Assembly: GCF_008087665.1 (NCBI RefSeq)
Contig: NZ_CP042912.1
Span: 434,001 to 498,000, forward strand
Source of the DNA: Mariniblastus fucicola
GTDB lineage: Bacteria > Planctomycetota > Planctomycetia > Pirellulales > Pirellulaceae
Length of the DNA stretch: 64,000 nt
Direction: 5' to 3'
Shown here piece by piece: positions 28,734 to 38,520 of this stretch. The position numbers and the translations under genes are program-made. Positions within the stretch are counted from its first letter, which is position 1; each line of letters begins with the position of its first letter. The notes beneath the pieces are model-generated. The model was not told the DNA's origin, did not search any database, and saw nothing but the letters and a program-made list of their open reading frames with translations.

Positions 28734-30107
28734 ATGTTCAGCGACGAAACAGTCCGAAAGAAAATTGCCTCCGCCGCAAGAACGTTGCTCACGGTTGGCC
28801 CGTTGATGCCGACCGAAAATTCTTTGGCCACGGAAATTCAGGACGCGGCGAACGCTTCTGAACGCGGCTACTTTTTGCCCGACGAAGATGAACGCGTACG
28901 CATCGCCTACGCCCAATACCTGCGGACGCGAAAGGCTCTATTCGAGACGCTCAATGAGCTTCGGCCGCTGGTGCTGTCGAAAGGAAAAGTCTCGTCGGAG
29001 TACCAAGTTCAGGTTTTTATCGTTTCGTGGTGCACCGCCTGTTTGCTGGTTCGTTCCGGGCGGTACCTGGTCGACAACTTTCGAAAAAACTGTCTGGTTC
29101 GGAAAAAGTTGGACGAGTCAGAACCGCGATTTGCGATTGCGCACAAAGAGTTCACCGCGATCTACAAGTCGCTGACTTCGCCGCGTAACATCTGGATCTT
29201 TTTGACAGGATTGAAGCAGGCTGAAAAATCGCGGATTGAAATCGAGTCGCTCGCCAACCATCCGGTCGTCGGTCCAATCGTGGCAATGCTGAAAGAGGAA
29301 GAGCCCTGGATTGAATCGAGCGCCCGCTACTACACAACAGGCAGGTTCAAGTATCGCTGGTATTCGTTTCTTCGTCGCCATCGCTCGGGCTATCAGAACG
29401 TCAGCTTTGCTCTGTTCCGAATCGGCGGCAGCCTGATCGCGGAACTTCGCAACCACTGGAAACGAAAACGGGTCACGCCTGGAGTTCAGCGTAAAATTGG
29501 CAAGCTGCTCGAACCCGGCGACGTGATCATTACCCGCCACGATGACGCGACGACGAACATTTTTCTGCCAGGATTTTGGCCGCATGCCGCGCTGCACATT
29601 GGGACCGAACAGCAGCGTGCCTTGATCGGTGTCAGCATCGACGCCGATCGTTCGACGCGTGCTTGCGACCCGGTGCGAATCCTTGAAGCTCGCAAGGACG
29701 GCGTTCTGTTGCGGGCACTCGACGATACCCTTTCGGTCGATTGTTGCGCGGTGCTCAGGCCTCAACTGAAACCTGATGAAATCGCTGCAGCGCTCTCCAC
29801 GGCGGTGACTCACGAAGGCAAACAGTATGACTTTGAGTTCGATTTTCGCCGGGCCAACAAGCTGGTTTGCACCGAAGTTGTCTATCGCTCCTTTCATGGC
29901 GTCGGTGGCATCAAGTTCGAGTTGACGCTTAAAGCAGGACGACTCTGTTTGCCGGCCGAGGCGTTAATCGATTACGCGATCGAAGGAAAAGTCTACAAAC
30001 CGATCTGCGTTTACGGTGTCAATGGGAATCGTTTTTACAGCACCGAAGACACGGCGCGTGCTGCGTTGATTTCGACGCGGAAGAAGTCCCAGACACCCTC
30101 CCGCTGA
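28734..30107 (+). CDS. YiiX/YebB-like cysteine hydrolase (permuted NlpC/P60 fold)
   Basis: The 457-residue protein has a long helical N-terminal half (~1-250) of unknown type. The C-terminal half is a YiiX-like domain: LEPGDVIITRHDD (~259-271), then the catalytic His in WPHAALHIG (~282-290) and the catalytic Cys in CTEVVYRSF (~379-387), the permuted order of this family. Related enzymes cleave amide bonds in peptidoglycan or lipids; the substrate here is not evident. There is no signal peptide. The sulfatase-fold gene follows after 25 bases, so they likely share a transcript. Confidence 0.8.
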   Translation: MFSDETVRKKIASAARTLLTVGPLMPTENSLATEIQDAANASERGYFLPDEDERVRIAYAQYLRTRKALFETLNELRPLVLSKGKVSSEYQVQVFIVSWCTACLLVRSGRYLVDNFRKNCLVRKKLDESEPRFAIAHKEFTAIYKSLTSPRNIWIFLTGLKQAEKSRIEIESLANHPVVGPIVAMLKEEEPWIESSARYYTTGRFKYRWYSFLRRHRSGYQNVSFALFRIGGSLIAELRNHWKRKRVTPGVQRKIGKLLEPGDVIITRHDDATTNIFLPGFWPHAALHIGTEQQRALIGVSIDADRSTRACDPVRILEARKDGVLLRALDDTLSVDCCAVLRPQLKPDEIAAALSTAVTHEGKQYDFEFDFRRANKLVCTEVVYRSFHGVGGIKFELTLKAGRLCLPAEALIDYAIEGKVYKPICVYGVNGNRFYSTEDTARAALISTRKKSQTPSR

Positions 30108-30132
30108 AGAAGCGTTGCTGTATCATGACGCC

Positions 30133-31197
30133 ATGCCTGCCACAGTAGTTCTCATCATCGACGGTTTGTCCGCCAATCTTCCCGGTCCGTATGGGAACAC
30201 GACGGTCGACACTCCAACGCTCAATCGTTTGGCTGCCGAATCGACGCTGTTTGATTTTTGTTTTGCCGAGTCGCCTCAGCTTTCGGATTCCTGTCCAATC
30301 CTGTGGCGTGACCTGATTGAAGAAGGCAGCGTTCTGGTTTCGGATTGTGCCGAAGTGTTACAGCTCGGATCGACTGCAGGGTTTGACTCGATCATCGATG
30401 CCACCGGACCGGTCAGGACCGAGTTGGCGACCAGCGTTGCCGAAACGCAAACTGCGAACTTCTTTATCCACGCTATCGAAGCCTTGCAAACAATCGATTC
30501 CGACGGTCTCTGTTGGCTGCATCATGCGGGGCTTGCCGGCGAATGGGATGCTCCCTGGCCGTTCCGGTGTGCGTTTGCCGACGAAGAAGATCCCGAACCA
30601 CCGACTTCGATCGAACGTCCGGTCAGCCGTTTCGATCTGAAGGATGTCGATCCGGATGTCTTGCTGGGCTATCAGCAATCGGCGTACGCACAGCTCGTCG
30701 TGATCGACCAGTTGCTAGGCGTCTTTTTAGAGCAGCTTCGGCAAAGCGGAATGCTTGATCAGGTCTCTTTTGTATTCACGTCCCCTCGCGGCTATCCGCT
30801 GGGAGAGCACGGCGTGGTTGGCCATTTCGACAACCTGTACAACGAAACGCTTCACGTCCCATTGATGATTCGCGAACCACGAAACGAGGACGCTGAGTTT
30901 GGTGCCAGGCATCAGGGAATGGTACAGTTTGCGCAACTGAATCGGATGATCGCGGGCATGCTTGACGGAGGTTTTCATGCCGTGCCGTTTTGTGATGCGG
31001 CGATTTCGAAAGTCGATCATTGGGCCAGTATTCACGACGGCACGTGGAAACTGATTTACGATCAGGGGTCGCACGCAACAGCTGAGCTCTACGCCAAGCC
31101 GGATGACCGCTGGGATGTGAACGATGTGAGCAGCCGTCGTGCGGACGTGGTTGAAGCGTTCCTGGCCGGTGATGAACCCGAGGCGGGAGAAGAATGA
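30133..31197 (+). CDS. sulfatase/alkaline-phosphatase-fold protein lacking the sulfatase active-site motif
   Basis: The 354-residue protein begins VVLIIDGLSANLPGPYGN ... TPTLNRLAAES, the opening of the sulfatase superfamily, and ends with sulfatase-like pieces: FTSPRGYPLGEHGVVGHF and HVPLMIREP. The formylglycine motif (C/S-x-P-x-R) expected after the RLAAES helix is absent: the segment reads SPQLSDSCPILW. It is therefore probably not an active sulfatase; it may be a phosphatase-fold relative or a binding protein. I start at the ATG at 30133, not the in-frame TTG at 30115. It has no signal peptide. Confidence 0.8.
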   Translation: MPATVVLIIDGLSANLPGPYGNTTVDTPTLNRLAAESTLFDFCFAESPQLSDSCPILWRDLIEEGSVLVSDCAEVLQLGSTAGFDSIIDATGPVRTELATSVAETQTANFFIHAIEALQTIDSDGLCWLHHAGLAGEWDAPWPFRCAFADEEDPEPPTSIERPVSRFDLKDVDPDVLLGYQQSAYAQLVVIDQLLGVFLEQLRQSGMLDQVSFVFTSPRGYPLGEHGVVGHFDNLYNETLHVPLMIREPRNEDAEFGARHQGMVQFAQLNRMIAGMLDGGFHAVPFCDAAISKVDHWASIHDGTWKLIYDQGSHATAELYAKPDDRWDVNDVSSRRADVVEAFLAGDEPEAGEE

Positions 31198-31336
31198 GTC
31201 AAATTGTGAGGCGGTTCCGTCGCACCCGCGTTTCCAAATTGACTAAACTGATTCTGGCGATGCGGAAGAGAGTACTGACTTTGGCCGCCGCGTTTTCAAT
31301 TTCGCTGCGTTTTGAATATAAACTTATAGAGAGACC

Positions 31337-31828
31337 ATGAGCTACAACCCCTATCAGCAGAATCCGACGACTCCTGTTCCGCTTGGCCGTGACGGAAAAA
31401 CGATCGCCGCGGAGAAAGTCAAAACTCCGGCAATCCTGCTGATGGTCATCGCTGCGGTCAGCATGGTCAGCAGTGTGTTCATGGGCGGGTCAACGGCGAC
31501 GATCTATCTGGGGATGCAGGATGAGATCATGAAGGAGTTCGAAAATAATCCTCCTGATCCTGAGTTGACGCCTGAAATGATGGAGATGACCGTCAATGCG
31601 TTTGGCTGGGGCGGAGTTGCGTTCGCCGTGTTGGCCGTGCTCGCGAACGTGATTGTGATTTTCGGCGCGGTCAGAATGCTCAAGCTACGAAGTTGGTCCT
31701 TCGCGATGTTCGCTGTGTTTCTCGCAATGGTTCCGTGCTTTCAAGGATGCTGCCTTGCCACGATTCCGGTTGGAATATACGCGATGATCGTGTTGTTTGA
31801 TGAAAACGTGAAATCATCCTTCCAATAG
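31337..31828 (+). CDS. small membrane protein, NPYQQNP N-terminus
   Basis: The 163-residue protein starts MSYNPYQQNPTTPVP, then has about four membrane helices (~34-57, ~92-115, ~118-135, ~138-155) and an acidic extracytoplasmic loop PPDPELTPEMMEM. AGAGAG precedes the ATG at a proper distance. The layout resembles the NPYxxP-type protein at 27921. No function is recognised. Confidence 0.75.
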   Translation: MSYNPYQQNPTTPVPLGRDGKTIAAEKVKTPAILLMVIAAVSMVSSVFMGGSTATIYLGMQDEIMKEFENNPPDPELTPEMMEMTVNAFGWGGVAFAVLAVLANVIVIFGAVRMLKLRSWSFAMFAVFLAMVPCFQGCCLATIPVGIYAMIVLFDENVKSSFQ

Positions 31829-31884
31829 ATTGGCACAAAGTCAGCCAATGAGTTTTGCGGAATCCGGTGCCGGTGCGGCAGGCG

Positions 31885-32628
31885 TTAGAGCTCAATGATC
31901 ATTTGATCTTCGGCGAGTTGCATCGTTGAGCAAATCCGCTCGACCGATTTTACGTCGAGTGGATCATCCGACCCGTCGAGCGGATTCATGTGAACCAGAT
32001 ACGTTTGCTTCGCGCGGGCCGTCGTCGCGACGTTAGCAACGGGAGTCAAACAGCTGTGGCCTGTCAGTTCAGCACGGTCTTCCCAGCCATCGGGAAAGTA
32101 GCACTCGTGGACCAAAACATCGACGTCCGCAATAAAGTCGACGTAGTCAGCGTTTGGATTGGCTACTGTGTCTGTGATGTAAGCCAGCGATCCGCCCGGA
32201 TGCTGCAAGCGATAGCCCGTGCTTCCGCCAGGATGGTCCAGCGGGCAATGGTCGATCGAGATTTCTTTCGTGAGCTCGATCGGACCCGTTGGCAACGGCT
32301 TCATGTCGAAGTTGGGGCCAACCGGAAACAGATCTTTGTGGTAGAGCGCGTTCTCGATTGCGGGAATCTTGTCGCCATCAAGGTGCACCGTCACGCGCTC
32401 GATGTCCTTGCCCCACAGCACGTTGTACAGAAACGTCAAACCGATCGAATGATCCAGATGAACATGCGACAGAAAGATGTCGAGCGTCGTGGTGCAAATC
32501 AGATCGCGTGCACGAAACAGACCGGTTCCCGCGTCGAAGATAATTCCATGTTCCGGAATCATCAGGCACGCTGTCTGGCGTTTCTCGTTTGGATGATACC
32601 CGGTGGTTCCAAGAAAATGCAGGTTCAC
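31885..32628 (-). CDS. MBL-fold metallo-hydrolase (RNase Z/PQQ-type)
   Basis: The 247-residue protein has the metal motif SHVHLDH (HxHxDH) with a downstream His in CPLDHPGGSTGY and a second in VHECYFPDGWE; HMNPLDGSD ends the fold. The start is uncertain: an upstream TTG at 32664 gives a longer proline-rich leader, while GTG at 32628 begins right at NLHFLGTTGYHPN, the usual first strand, so I prefer it. It is a cytoplasmic hydrolase of unknown substrate and converges with the 31337 gene. Confidence 0.82.
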   Translation of the reverse strand: MNLHFLGTTGYHPNEKRQTACLMIPEHGIIFDAGTGLFRARDLICTTTLDIFLSHVHLDHSIGLTFLYNVLWGKDIERVTVHLDGDKIPAIENALYHKDLFPVGPNFDMKPLPTGPIELTKEISIDHCPLDHPGGSTGYRLQHPGGSLAYITDTVANPNADYVDFIADVDVLVHECYFPDGWEDRAELTGHSCLTPVANVATTARAKQTYLVHMNPLDGSDDPLDVKSVERICSTMQLAEDQMIIEL

Positions 32629-32715
32629 GGCTGGGTCCGGCGGTGGCAAAACAGGAAAGTGCAATTATAGCAGACTTTTGCAAACGCGTGATTACAGCTT
32701 GTCGCCGGTTTGCAG

Positions 32716-33180
32716 CTACAGATATTTTTGATACGCGGCAACCGCCAGTTCGTCTACGCGGTCATTCTCCGGATGTTCACTGTGCCCTTTGACCCACGTA
32801 TACTTCACCTGGTGTCGCCCCAGCTGTTCATCAAGCTGCTGCCACAACTCGACATTTTTGACCGGAACCAGTTTTCCGTTATCCTTCCGCTGCCATTGAT
32901 TGCTTTTCCATTTTGGCATCCACTCCGTCATTCCTTTTCCAACGTACGTTGAGTCCGTAAAAAGCTCGACGCGGCATGGTCGCTTCAACGCAGCCAAACC
33001 CTGAATCACAGCTTCGAGCTCCATCTGATTATTTGTCGTAAGCTCTTTCGCGCCAGACACTTCTGACTCTTTGCCGCTGGGCAAATGTCGCATCAAATAC
33101 GCCCAACCGCCTGGTCCGGGGTTTCCGCTGCAGCCACCGTCGGTGAAAAGGTGAATTTCAAAATTTGCGTTAGTCGTCAT
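32716..33180 (-). CDS. rnhA: ribonuclease HI
   Basis: RNase HI cuts RNA in RNA-DNA hybrids. The 154-residue protein has the full catalytic set: Asp14 (FTDGGCSGNPGPGGWAY), Glu54 (NNQMELEAV), Asp76 (FTDSTYV) and Asp140 (NDRVDELA), with His133 in the flexible loop. Basic-protrusion-like residues WMPKWKSNQWQRKDNGK are present, as in the E. coli type. Length is typical. Confidence 0.96.
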   Translation of the reverse strand: MTTNANFEIHLFTDGGCSGNPGPGGWAYLMRHLPSGKESEVSGAKELTTNNQMELEAVIQGLAALKRPCRVELFTDSTYVGKGMTEWMPKWKSNQWQRKDNGKLVPVKNVELWQQLDEQLGRHQVKYTWVKGHSEHPENDRVDELAVAAYQKYL

Positions 33181-33359
33181 GGGCGATCGCGAAAAAGTGA
33201 GCCAGAAAAATGTGGCAACGGCGCATCGGGATTCTTACCTTGGCAGTCGCTGTTGAGGTTTTTATTCCTGCCGCAGTCAACGGTCAAGAGTCAGTCTATG
33301 TCCCGGGGAGTCGCCATGAAAAGTTCAGCTCAACGAACAAGTTTGGTTCCGTTCTGTAG

Positions 33360-33965
33360 CAACTGTTTGCAATCGGAATCGTTTTGATGTTTTCGGGCCT
33401 CTTGTGTGCCCAGAACGGTAGTCAAAGCGAAGCCGTCAAACAGGCCCAACAGCGTCAGGCGAAAATGATGCAGACGCAGTTCTTCATGCAGCAATTAATG
33501 CAGCTGAACTTCAATTCCGAATTGCGGAAGGAGCTCCATTAGGAAAATCAGGAGGCCACTTGGGAAGTGCAGTGTCTGTTCGCGGAAGGTGATCCGGAAG
33601 CGGTTCGTAAGCTTGCTCAGGAGTTTCAGGACAGGAACGCGAATTTCGCCGACGACTATAAGGAGAGAGCATCCGATGCGCTACGCGACAGCGGATGAAA
33701 TCGGCATGAGCAAATCAGAGAAAGATCGACTAATGGAGCCGTCAAGAAAGCTCGCAAGGTTTACTACAACGCTGTCGCAGAAGCCCGGAAGAAAGCCAAC
33801 GAGAAAATCATGGCCGCGATGACGACCGGGCAAAAGGAGAAACTGAAGGAGATCCTGGGCGATTCCTACGATCAACAGGAAATGTTCCGCCGTTCACGCG
33901 AGGAGCAAATGACCAAACAGCGTGAAGCGGCGGAAAAGAACGCTCTGGAACAAAGAGCTCGCTGA
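33360..33965 (+). pseudogene. secreted helical protein gene with two in-frame stops
   Basis: One frame runs without any shift: a signal-like LFAIGIVLMFSGLLCAQ, then QAKMMQTQFFMQQLMQLN and ELRKELH, TAG at 33540, then EVQCLFAEGDPEAVRKLAQE and KERASDALRDSG, TGA at 33696, then KKARKVYYNAVAEARKK, TGQKEKLKEILGD, MTKQREAAEKNALEQRAR and TGA at 33963. The pieces match a family of small helical, signal-bearing planctomycete proteins. A further in-frame TAG lies at 33357, upstream of which 33210-33356 encodes another signal-like start (MWQRRIGILTLAVAVEVF). Inactivation by nonsense mutations is the simplest reading. Confidence 0.7.
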
Positions 33966-33968
33966 TCT

Positions 33969-35789
33969 CTATTTGGCGACCGCAAGTCGGGCCTTACGTT
34001 TTCGATCGGCCTCTTTGAGCAACCACTTGCGCAAACGGATGGTGCTTGGCGTGATCTCTACCAGTTCGTCTTCTTCGACGTATTCCAACGCGGCTTCCAG
34101 GCTGAACAGACGTGCTGGCTTGAGCATGATGTTTTCATCGCTGCCCGACGCCCGCATGTTGGTCAGCTGTTTTTCCTTGCACGGATTCACGGCCAGGTCG
34201 TTGGCTCGTGAGTTTTCGCCCACGACCATGCCTTCATAAACCTGATCGCCAGGGCTCACGAACAATTCGAAACGCTGCTGTAAATTGAACAGAGCGAAAC
34301 CAACGGCTTTGCCAGCCGCCATCGAAATCGCGGCTCCGTTGCTTCGAGTCGGAATTTCGCCTTCGACAGGTCGGAACTCCAGAAAGCGATGGTTGATAAT
34401 CGCCGTGCCCTGAGTCGCATTGAGCAAGCGGGTTCGAGCGCCGATCAGGCCGCGGGACGGAATCACAAAGTTGGCTTGGGTGAAATCGCCGCGAGCGTTC
34501 ATCTCCAGCAATTCCCCGCGTCGATTCCCGACCATCTCCATCACCGGACCGAACTTGTCGGTCGGAACTTCCACGACCAGGGACTCAAACGGCTCGCACT
34601 TCACGCCGTCGATGACTTTCTGAACCACTTGCGGCTTGCCGACGGAAAGCTCGAAGCCTTCGCGTCGCATGGTCTCGATCAGAACCGCCAGGTGCAAGAT
34701 TCCGCGACCGGAAACCGCGAAGGCATCGCCGCCTTCGAGCTGACGAACTTTTAGAGCCACGTTTCGATCGAGTTCTTTGGTCAGGCGTTCGCGAAGCTGA
34801 CGCGACGTGACGTACTTGCCTTCTTTACCCGCCAGCGGCGAACTGTTGATCGTGAACACCATCTCCAGCGTCGGCTCGTCGACTTCGATCCGTGGCAAGG
34901 CATCTGGTTTGTCGTTCTGGCAAATCGTGTCGCCAATTTCAATCGACTCCAAACCCGTCAGAGCAACGACGTCGCCGGCTTCGGCAGAATCAACTTCGAC
35001 ACGACCCAGTTTGTCGAACACATTCACCGAGCTAACTTTTGCGGTGACGAGTTTGTCGTCAGCCTGCACGACGGTCACCGTCTGGCCTTTCTTGACGCTG
35101 CCGCGGCGGATTCGTCCGACGGCGATTCGCCCGACGAACTCAGACCAGTCCATTGTCGTGACCAACATCTGAAAGTCGCCCGGTTCGACTTCTGGTGGCG
35201 GAACGTTTTCCAGAACCATGTCCAACAACGGGTTCATGTCGCCAGATTGGTTCTCCAGGTCGTGCGTTGAGAATCCTTCTTTGGCCGACGCGAAGATAAA
35301 GTGAAAGTTGTCGAGGTACTCTTCGCCACCCATTTCGCAAATCAGCTCGATTGCTTCGTCGACGACTTCGAGGGTTCGCGCGTCGGGACGATCGACTTTA
35401 TTGACAACGACCATCGGCTTGAGTCCAGCTTCGAGGGCTTTGCCCAGCACGAATCTGGTTTGCGGCATCGGGCCTTCCGCCGCGTCGACCAGCAGAAGTG
35501 CTCCGTCGGCCATTTTCAGGACGCGTTCGACTTCTCCGCCAAAGTCCGCGTGACCTGGCGTGTCGATGATGTTGATCTTGGTGTCTTTATAGTTCAGCGA
35601 AATGTTTTTCGCCAAAATCGTGATGCCACGCTCTTTTTCCAGGTCACCCGAATCAAGAATTCGCTCTCCCTGTAGTTGAGCGTCGCGGAACTGTCCGCTT
35701 TGCCGAAGCAGGCAGTCGACCAGCGTCGTTTTGCCATGATCGACGTGAGCGATGATGACGATGTTGCGAATGTCTGAGCGAGTTGCCAT
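33969..35789 (-). CDS. typA: translational GTPase TypA/BipA
   Basis: TypA is a ribosome-binding GTPase of the EF-G class, involved in stress and cold growth and 50S assembly. The 606-residue protein has G1 AHVDHGKT (14-21), G2 RGITI, G3 [11 protein letters not shown] (~74-84), G4 NKVD (~128-131) and the TypA-type C-terminus ([35 protein letters not shown]). Length is typical. Only three bases separate its end from the pseudogene. Confidence 0.97.
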   Translation of the reverse strand: MATRSDIRNIVIIAHVDHGKTTLVDCLLRQSGQFRDAQLQGERILDSGDLEKERGITILAKNISLNYKDTKINIIDTPGHADFGGEVERVLKMADGALLLVDAAEGPMPQTRFVLGKALEAGLKPMVVVNKVDRPDARTLEVVDEAIELICEMGGEEYLDNFHFIFASAKEGFSTHDLENQSGDMNPLLDMVLENVPPPEVEPGDFQMLVTTMDWSEFVGRIAVGRIRRGSVKKGQTVTVVQADDKLVTAKVSSVNVFDKLGRVEVDSAEAGDVVALTGLESIEIGDTICQNDKPDALPRIEVDEPTLEMVFTINSSPLAGKEGKYVTSRQLRERLTKELDRNVALKVRQLEGGDAFAVSGRGILHLAVLIETMRREGFELSVGKPQVVQKVIDGVKCEPFESLVVEVPTDKFGPVMEMVGNRRGELLEMNARGDFTQANFVIPSRGLIGARTRLLNATQGTAIINHRFLEFRPVEGEIPTRSNGAAISMAAGKAVGFALFNLQQRFELFVSPGDQVYEGMVVGENSRANDLAVNPCKEKQLTNMRASGSDENIMLKPARLFSLEAALEYVEEDELVEITPSTIRLRKWLLKEADRKRKARLAVAK

Positions 35790-36178
35790 TGAATCTGTGC
35801 CGGAGAGAGTTTTAAGGAGCCGAAATCATAGCGGTCGGGTACAATCTGGCAAACGGTGGAAATGGGAAGAAAAGCCGCAAAGAAACGGGCTTTTCACATT
35901 GAATCTTGCCCGCGAGGGTGCCGATGGGAACACTGTTGATTGCTAACGCTTGCCGATGAGTCCATAGCGATGGGGGTGGCGGCCAGAGTGCGACGTGCCG
36001 TTCGTGGTCAGCGAATCACTTCCAGGCAGCCGATGCAGTCAGTTGTTCGATGTTTCTCGCAAGGAACCCGTTGGGCTGAATCCGATTGCCTGGGGCAAGC
36101 AGATTCCAATCCGATCACAGGCTGGAAGCCTATGCCACCCCTTCACCGAAAACCTCACACCGAAAACCTCACACCAAC
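35790..36178. other. intergenic region upstream of mnmA
   Basis: This 389-bp gap lies between the divergent typA and mnmA genes. It holds hairpin repeat copy 8 and a short direct repeat (ACCGAAAACCTCAC twice, ~36144-36173) right before mnmA. The upstream part has no recognisable gene. An open frame from 36086 into mnmA is not genuine coding: it translates the repeat as HRLEAYAT. Confidence 0.6.
36114..36139 (-). repeat. dispersed hairpin repeat, copy 8
   Basis: A perfect reverse-oriented copy (ATCACAGGCTGGAAGCC then TATGCCACC), 39 bases before the mnmA start. It is the only copy seen in front of a gene on its 5' side. Confidence 0.9.
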
Positions 36179-37303
36179 ATGTCCCGCGTAGTTTTAGCCA
36201 TGTCCGGCGGAGTCGACTCGAGCGTCGCCGCCCATTTGCTTCTCGAACAAGGTCACGAAGTGATCGGCGTCTTTATGCGCCATGGCGAAGAAGCCGTTGA
36301 GGCATGCGCGATCGATGGTCAGGACAAAACGTCTTCGCCGCTGCTACCGATTCTGAATCAACGTGCTGACCACAAGCAAGGTTGCTGCAGCGCGTCGGAC
36401 GCCGAAGATGGTCGCCGTGTCGCTGAGCGGCTGAACATTCCGTTTTACGCGCTCAACCTCGAAGCCGAATTCCGCGGCATCATCGATTACTTTGTGGATG
36501 AGTATTCCATCGGTCGGACTCCGAATCCTTGCGTGATGTGCAACAACCGCATCAAGTTCGGCAAGCTGTTCGATTACGCGGACAGCGTCGGAGCAAAATT
36601 TCTCGCCACCGGTCACTACGCGCAACTGGCTCATGGTGACGATGGTCCAGCGTTGACTCGTGGAGTCGATGCGGGCAAGGATCAGAGCTACGTATTGTTC
36701 GGAATCAAAAAGAAGTATCTTTCGCGGATGTTGCTGCCGGTGGGCGGCTATGACAAGCCAAAGATCCGTGAGATCGCTGGTACGCTTGGGCTCAACGTGG
36801 CCGAAAAGAAAGACTCGCAAGAGATCTGCTTTGTGACTTCGGGAAAGCACGATCAGTTCGTGCGGGCTCGACGCGGAACGGATTCGGAATCAACCGCCGG
36901 AGACATTGTGACGACGTCCGGAAAAGTCGTCGGGCAGCATCCGGGAATCGAAGGCTTTACCATCGGCCAGCGTCGAGGCCTTGGCGTGGCGATGGGCGAG
37001 CCGTATTTCGTGGTGCAGATCAAGCCGGCTGACAAGCAGGTCGTGATCGGTCCGCTGTCAGATTTGGGCTGTAGCGAGTTGACGGCCAGCGACACGAATT
37101 GGCTGGTCGAACCTCCGCAAGGAAGTTTTCGCTGTCTGGCCCAGATTCGCTACAACAGTTCGGCTTGGCCAGCGGAAGCCGAAGTTATTGAAGACGGTCG
37201 ATTGCGGGTCAAGTTTGACGAACCGCAGAATGGAGTCGCTCCCGGCCAAGCCGTGGTTTGCTACGACGACGATCGCGTTCTTGGCGGCGGCTGGATTGAT
37301 TGA
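36179..37303 (+). CDS. mnmA: tRNA 2-thiouridylase
   Basis: MnmA puts sulfur on U34 of Lys, Glu and Gln tRNAs. The 374-residue protein begins with the PP-loop MSGGVDSS (residues 8-15), contains the catalytic Cys in TPNPCVMCNNRIKF (~113-126), the second Cys in QEICFVTSG (~213-221) and GFTIGQRRGL in the C-terminal domain. I start at ATG 36179, immediately before the conserved first strand; the 31 residues upstream in the same frame are repeat-derived and not protein-like. Confidence 0.96.
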   Translation: MSRVVLAMSGGVDSSVAAHLLLEQGHEVIGVFMRHGEEAVEACAIDGQDKTSSPLLPILNQRADHKQGCCSASDAEDGRRVAERLNIPFYALNLEAEFRGIIDYFVDEYSIGRTPNPCVMCNNRIKFGKLFDYADSVGAKFLATGHYAQLAHGDDGPALTRGVDAGKDQSYVLFGIKKKYLSRMLLPVGGYDKPKIREIAGTLGLNVAEKKDSQEICFVTSGKHDQFVRARRGTDSESTAGDIVTTSGKVVGQHPGIEGFTIGQRRGLGVAMGEPYFVVQIKPADKQVVIGPLSDLGCSELTASDTNWLVEPPQGSFRCLAQIRYNSSAWPAEAEVIEDGRLRVKFDEPQNGVAPGQAVVCYDDDRVLGGGWID

Positions 37304-37479
37304 GTTCGTCTTGAAGGTTGCGGCCAGTGCTGCAACCGGAAGTTTTCCAACAGCGATGTCACACAGATTTGAATCCGGGCCGTGGTCTTCGCATAAACCA
37401 GCCCGGTCGCTGGTAGCGGCCTGACGGGTTCGCTATATTGACGCCTCCCACATTGCCCTCTTCAACACTGAGGTAGACC

Positions 37480-38505
37480 GTGATCAACGGATTCGCTTTC
37501 ACAGCTCAATCGTCACCCTTGGCTTCGACGGCAACCCTCTTGGCTCAGGAAGGCGACTTCCCCTGGCAGTTCCTGCTGCTGGCGGTCGGTGCGATCATTG
37601 CCGTATTGCTGGGTATCGTCTTCCTGATTGTGCTCGCGACGTATGGGAAGCTCTGGATTCAGGCTTGGACATCGGGCGCTCAAATCAAAATGTTCGACCT
37701 GGTCGGAATGGGCTTTCGCAAAGTGCGTCCCAACGTGATCGTCAACGCCAAGATCATGGCCAAACAGGCTCAGTTGGACATTTCAAAAAAGCACGGAATC
37801 AGCACGCAGCGACTTGAGGCTCACTACCTCGCCGGCGGAGACGTGATGCGAGTCATCCGCGCGATCATCGCGGCTCAACGGGCTCGAATCGATCTGGACT
37901 TTGATCGAGCAGCAGCAATTGACCTCGCCGGTCGCGATGTAATGGATGCGGTCACGACCAGCGTTGATCCGAAGGTGATCGACTGCCCTGATCCGCAGCG
38001 AAGCGGCAAGAACTTTCTCAGCGCGATTGCCAAAAACGGCGTGGAGCTAAAAATTCGTGCTCGCGTAACGGTCCGTACGAACCTTGAGCAGTTGATCGGG
38101 GGAGCGACCGAAGACACTGTAATTGCACGTGTCGGTGAAAGTATCATTTCGTCGATCGGATCGTCGCTGGATCACAAAGCCGTCCTTGAGAATCCGGATC
38201 GAATCTCCAAGGCGGTACTTGAACGCGGGCTCGATGCTCAGACGGCGTTTGAAATCGTTTCGATCGACATCGCTGACATCGACGTTGGAGAAAATATTGG
38301 TGCCCGACTTCAGGCTGATCAGGCGGAAGCCGACACACGCGTCGCCCGAGCCAATGCTGAGAAACGACGCGCCGACGCGATTGCTCGTGAGCAGGAAATG
38401 AAAGCCGATGTTGCCAAACAGAAAGCCAATCTGGTTCTTGCCGAATCTGAAGTTCCGATCGCGATGGCTGGTGCGTTTCGCGACGGCAACTTGCGAACCA
38501 AATAA
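37480..38505 (+). CDS. floA: flotillin-like protein FloA
   Basis: FloA organises functional membrane microdomains. The 341-residue protein has one membrane helix (~30-52), a prohibitin-like domain ([22 protein letters not shown] in pieces; [41 protein letters not shown]) and a helical tail rich in Ala, Glu and Arg ([19 protein letters not shown]). Start is GTG 37480 with GAGGT ahead of it. A long N-terminal leader (~29 residues) precedes the helix. lpxK follows 15 bases downstream. Confidence 0.94.
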   Translation: MINGFAFTAQSSPLASTATLLAQEGDFPWQFLLLAVGAIIAVLLGIVFLIVLATYGKLWIQAWTSGAQIKMFDLVGMGFRKVRPNVIVNAKIMAKQAQLDISKKHGISTQRLEAHYLAGGDVMRVIRAIIAAQRARIDLDFDRAAAIDLAGRDVMDAVTTSVDPKVIDCPDPQRSGKNFLSAIAKNGVELKIRARVTVRTNLEQLIGGATEDTVIARVGESIISSIGSSLDHKAVLENPDRISKAVLERGLDAQTAFEIVSIDIADIDVGENIGARLQADQAEADTRVARANAEKRRADAIAREQEMKADVAKQKANLVLAESEVPIAMAGAFRDGNLRTK

Positions 38506-38520
38506 GACTCGCTCGTTTCT

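Noticed and set aside
33210-33359. Short gene MWQRRIGILTLAVAVEVF as a separate secreted peptide
   Set aside because: Only 49 codons, no clear ribosome site, and it runs in frame into the decayed gene; treated as possible upstream remains.
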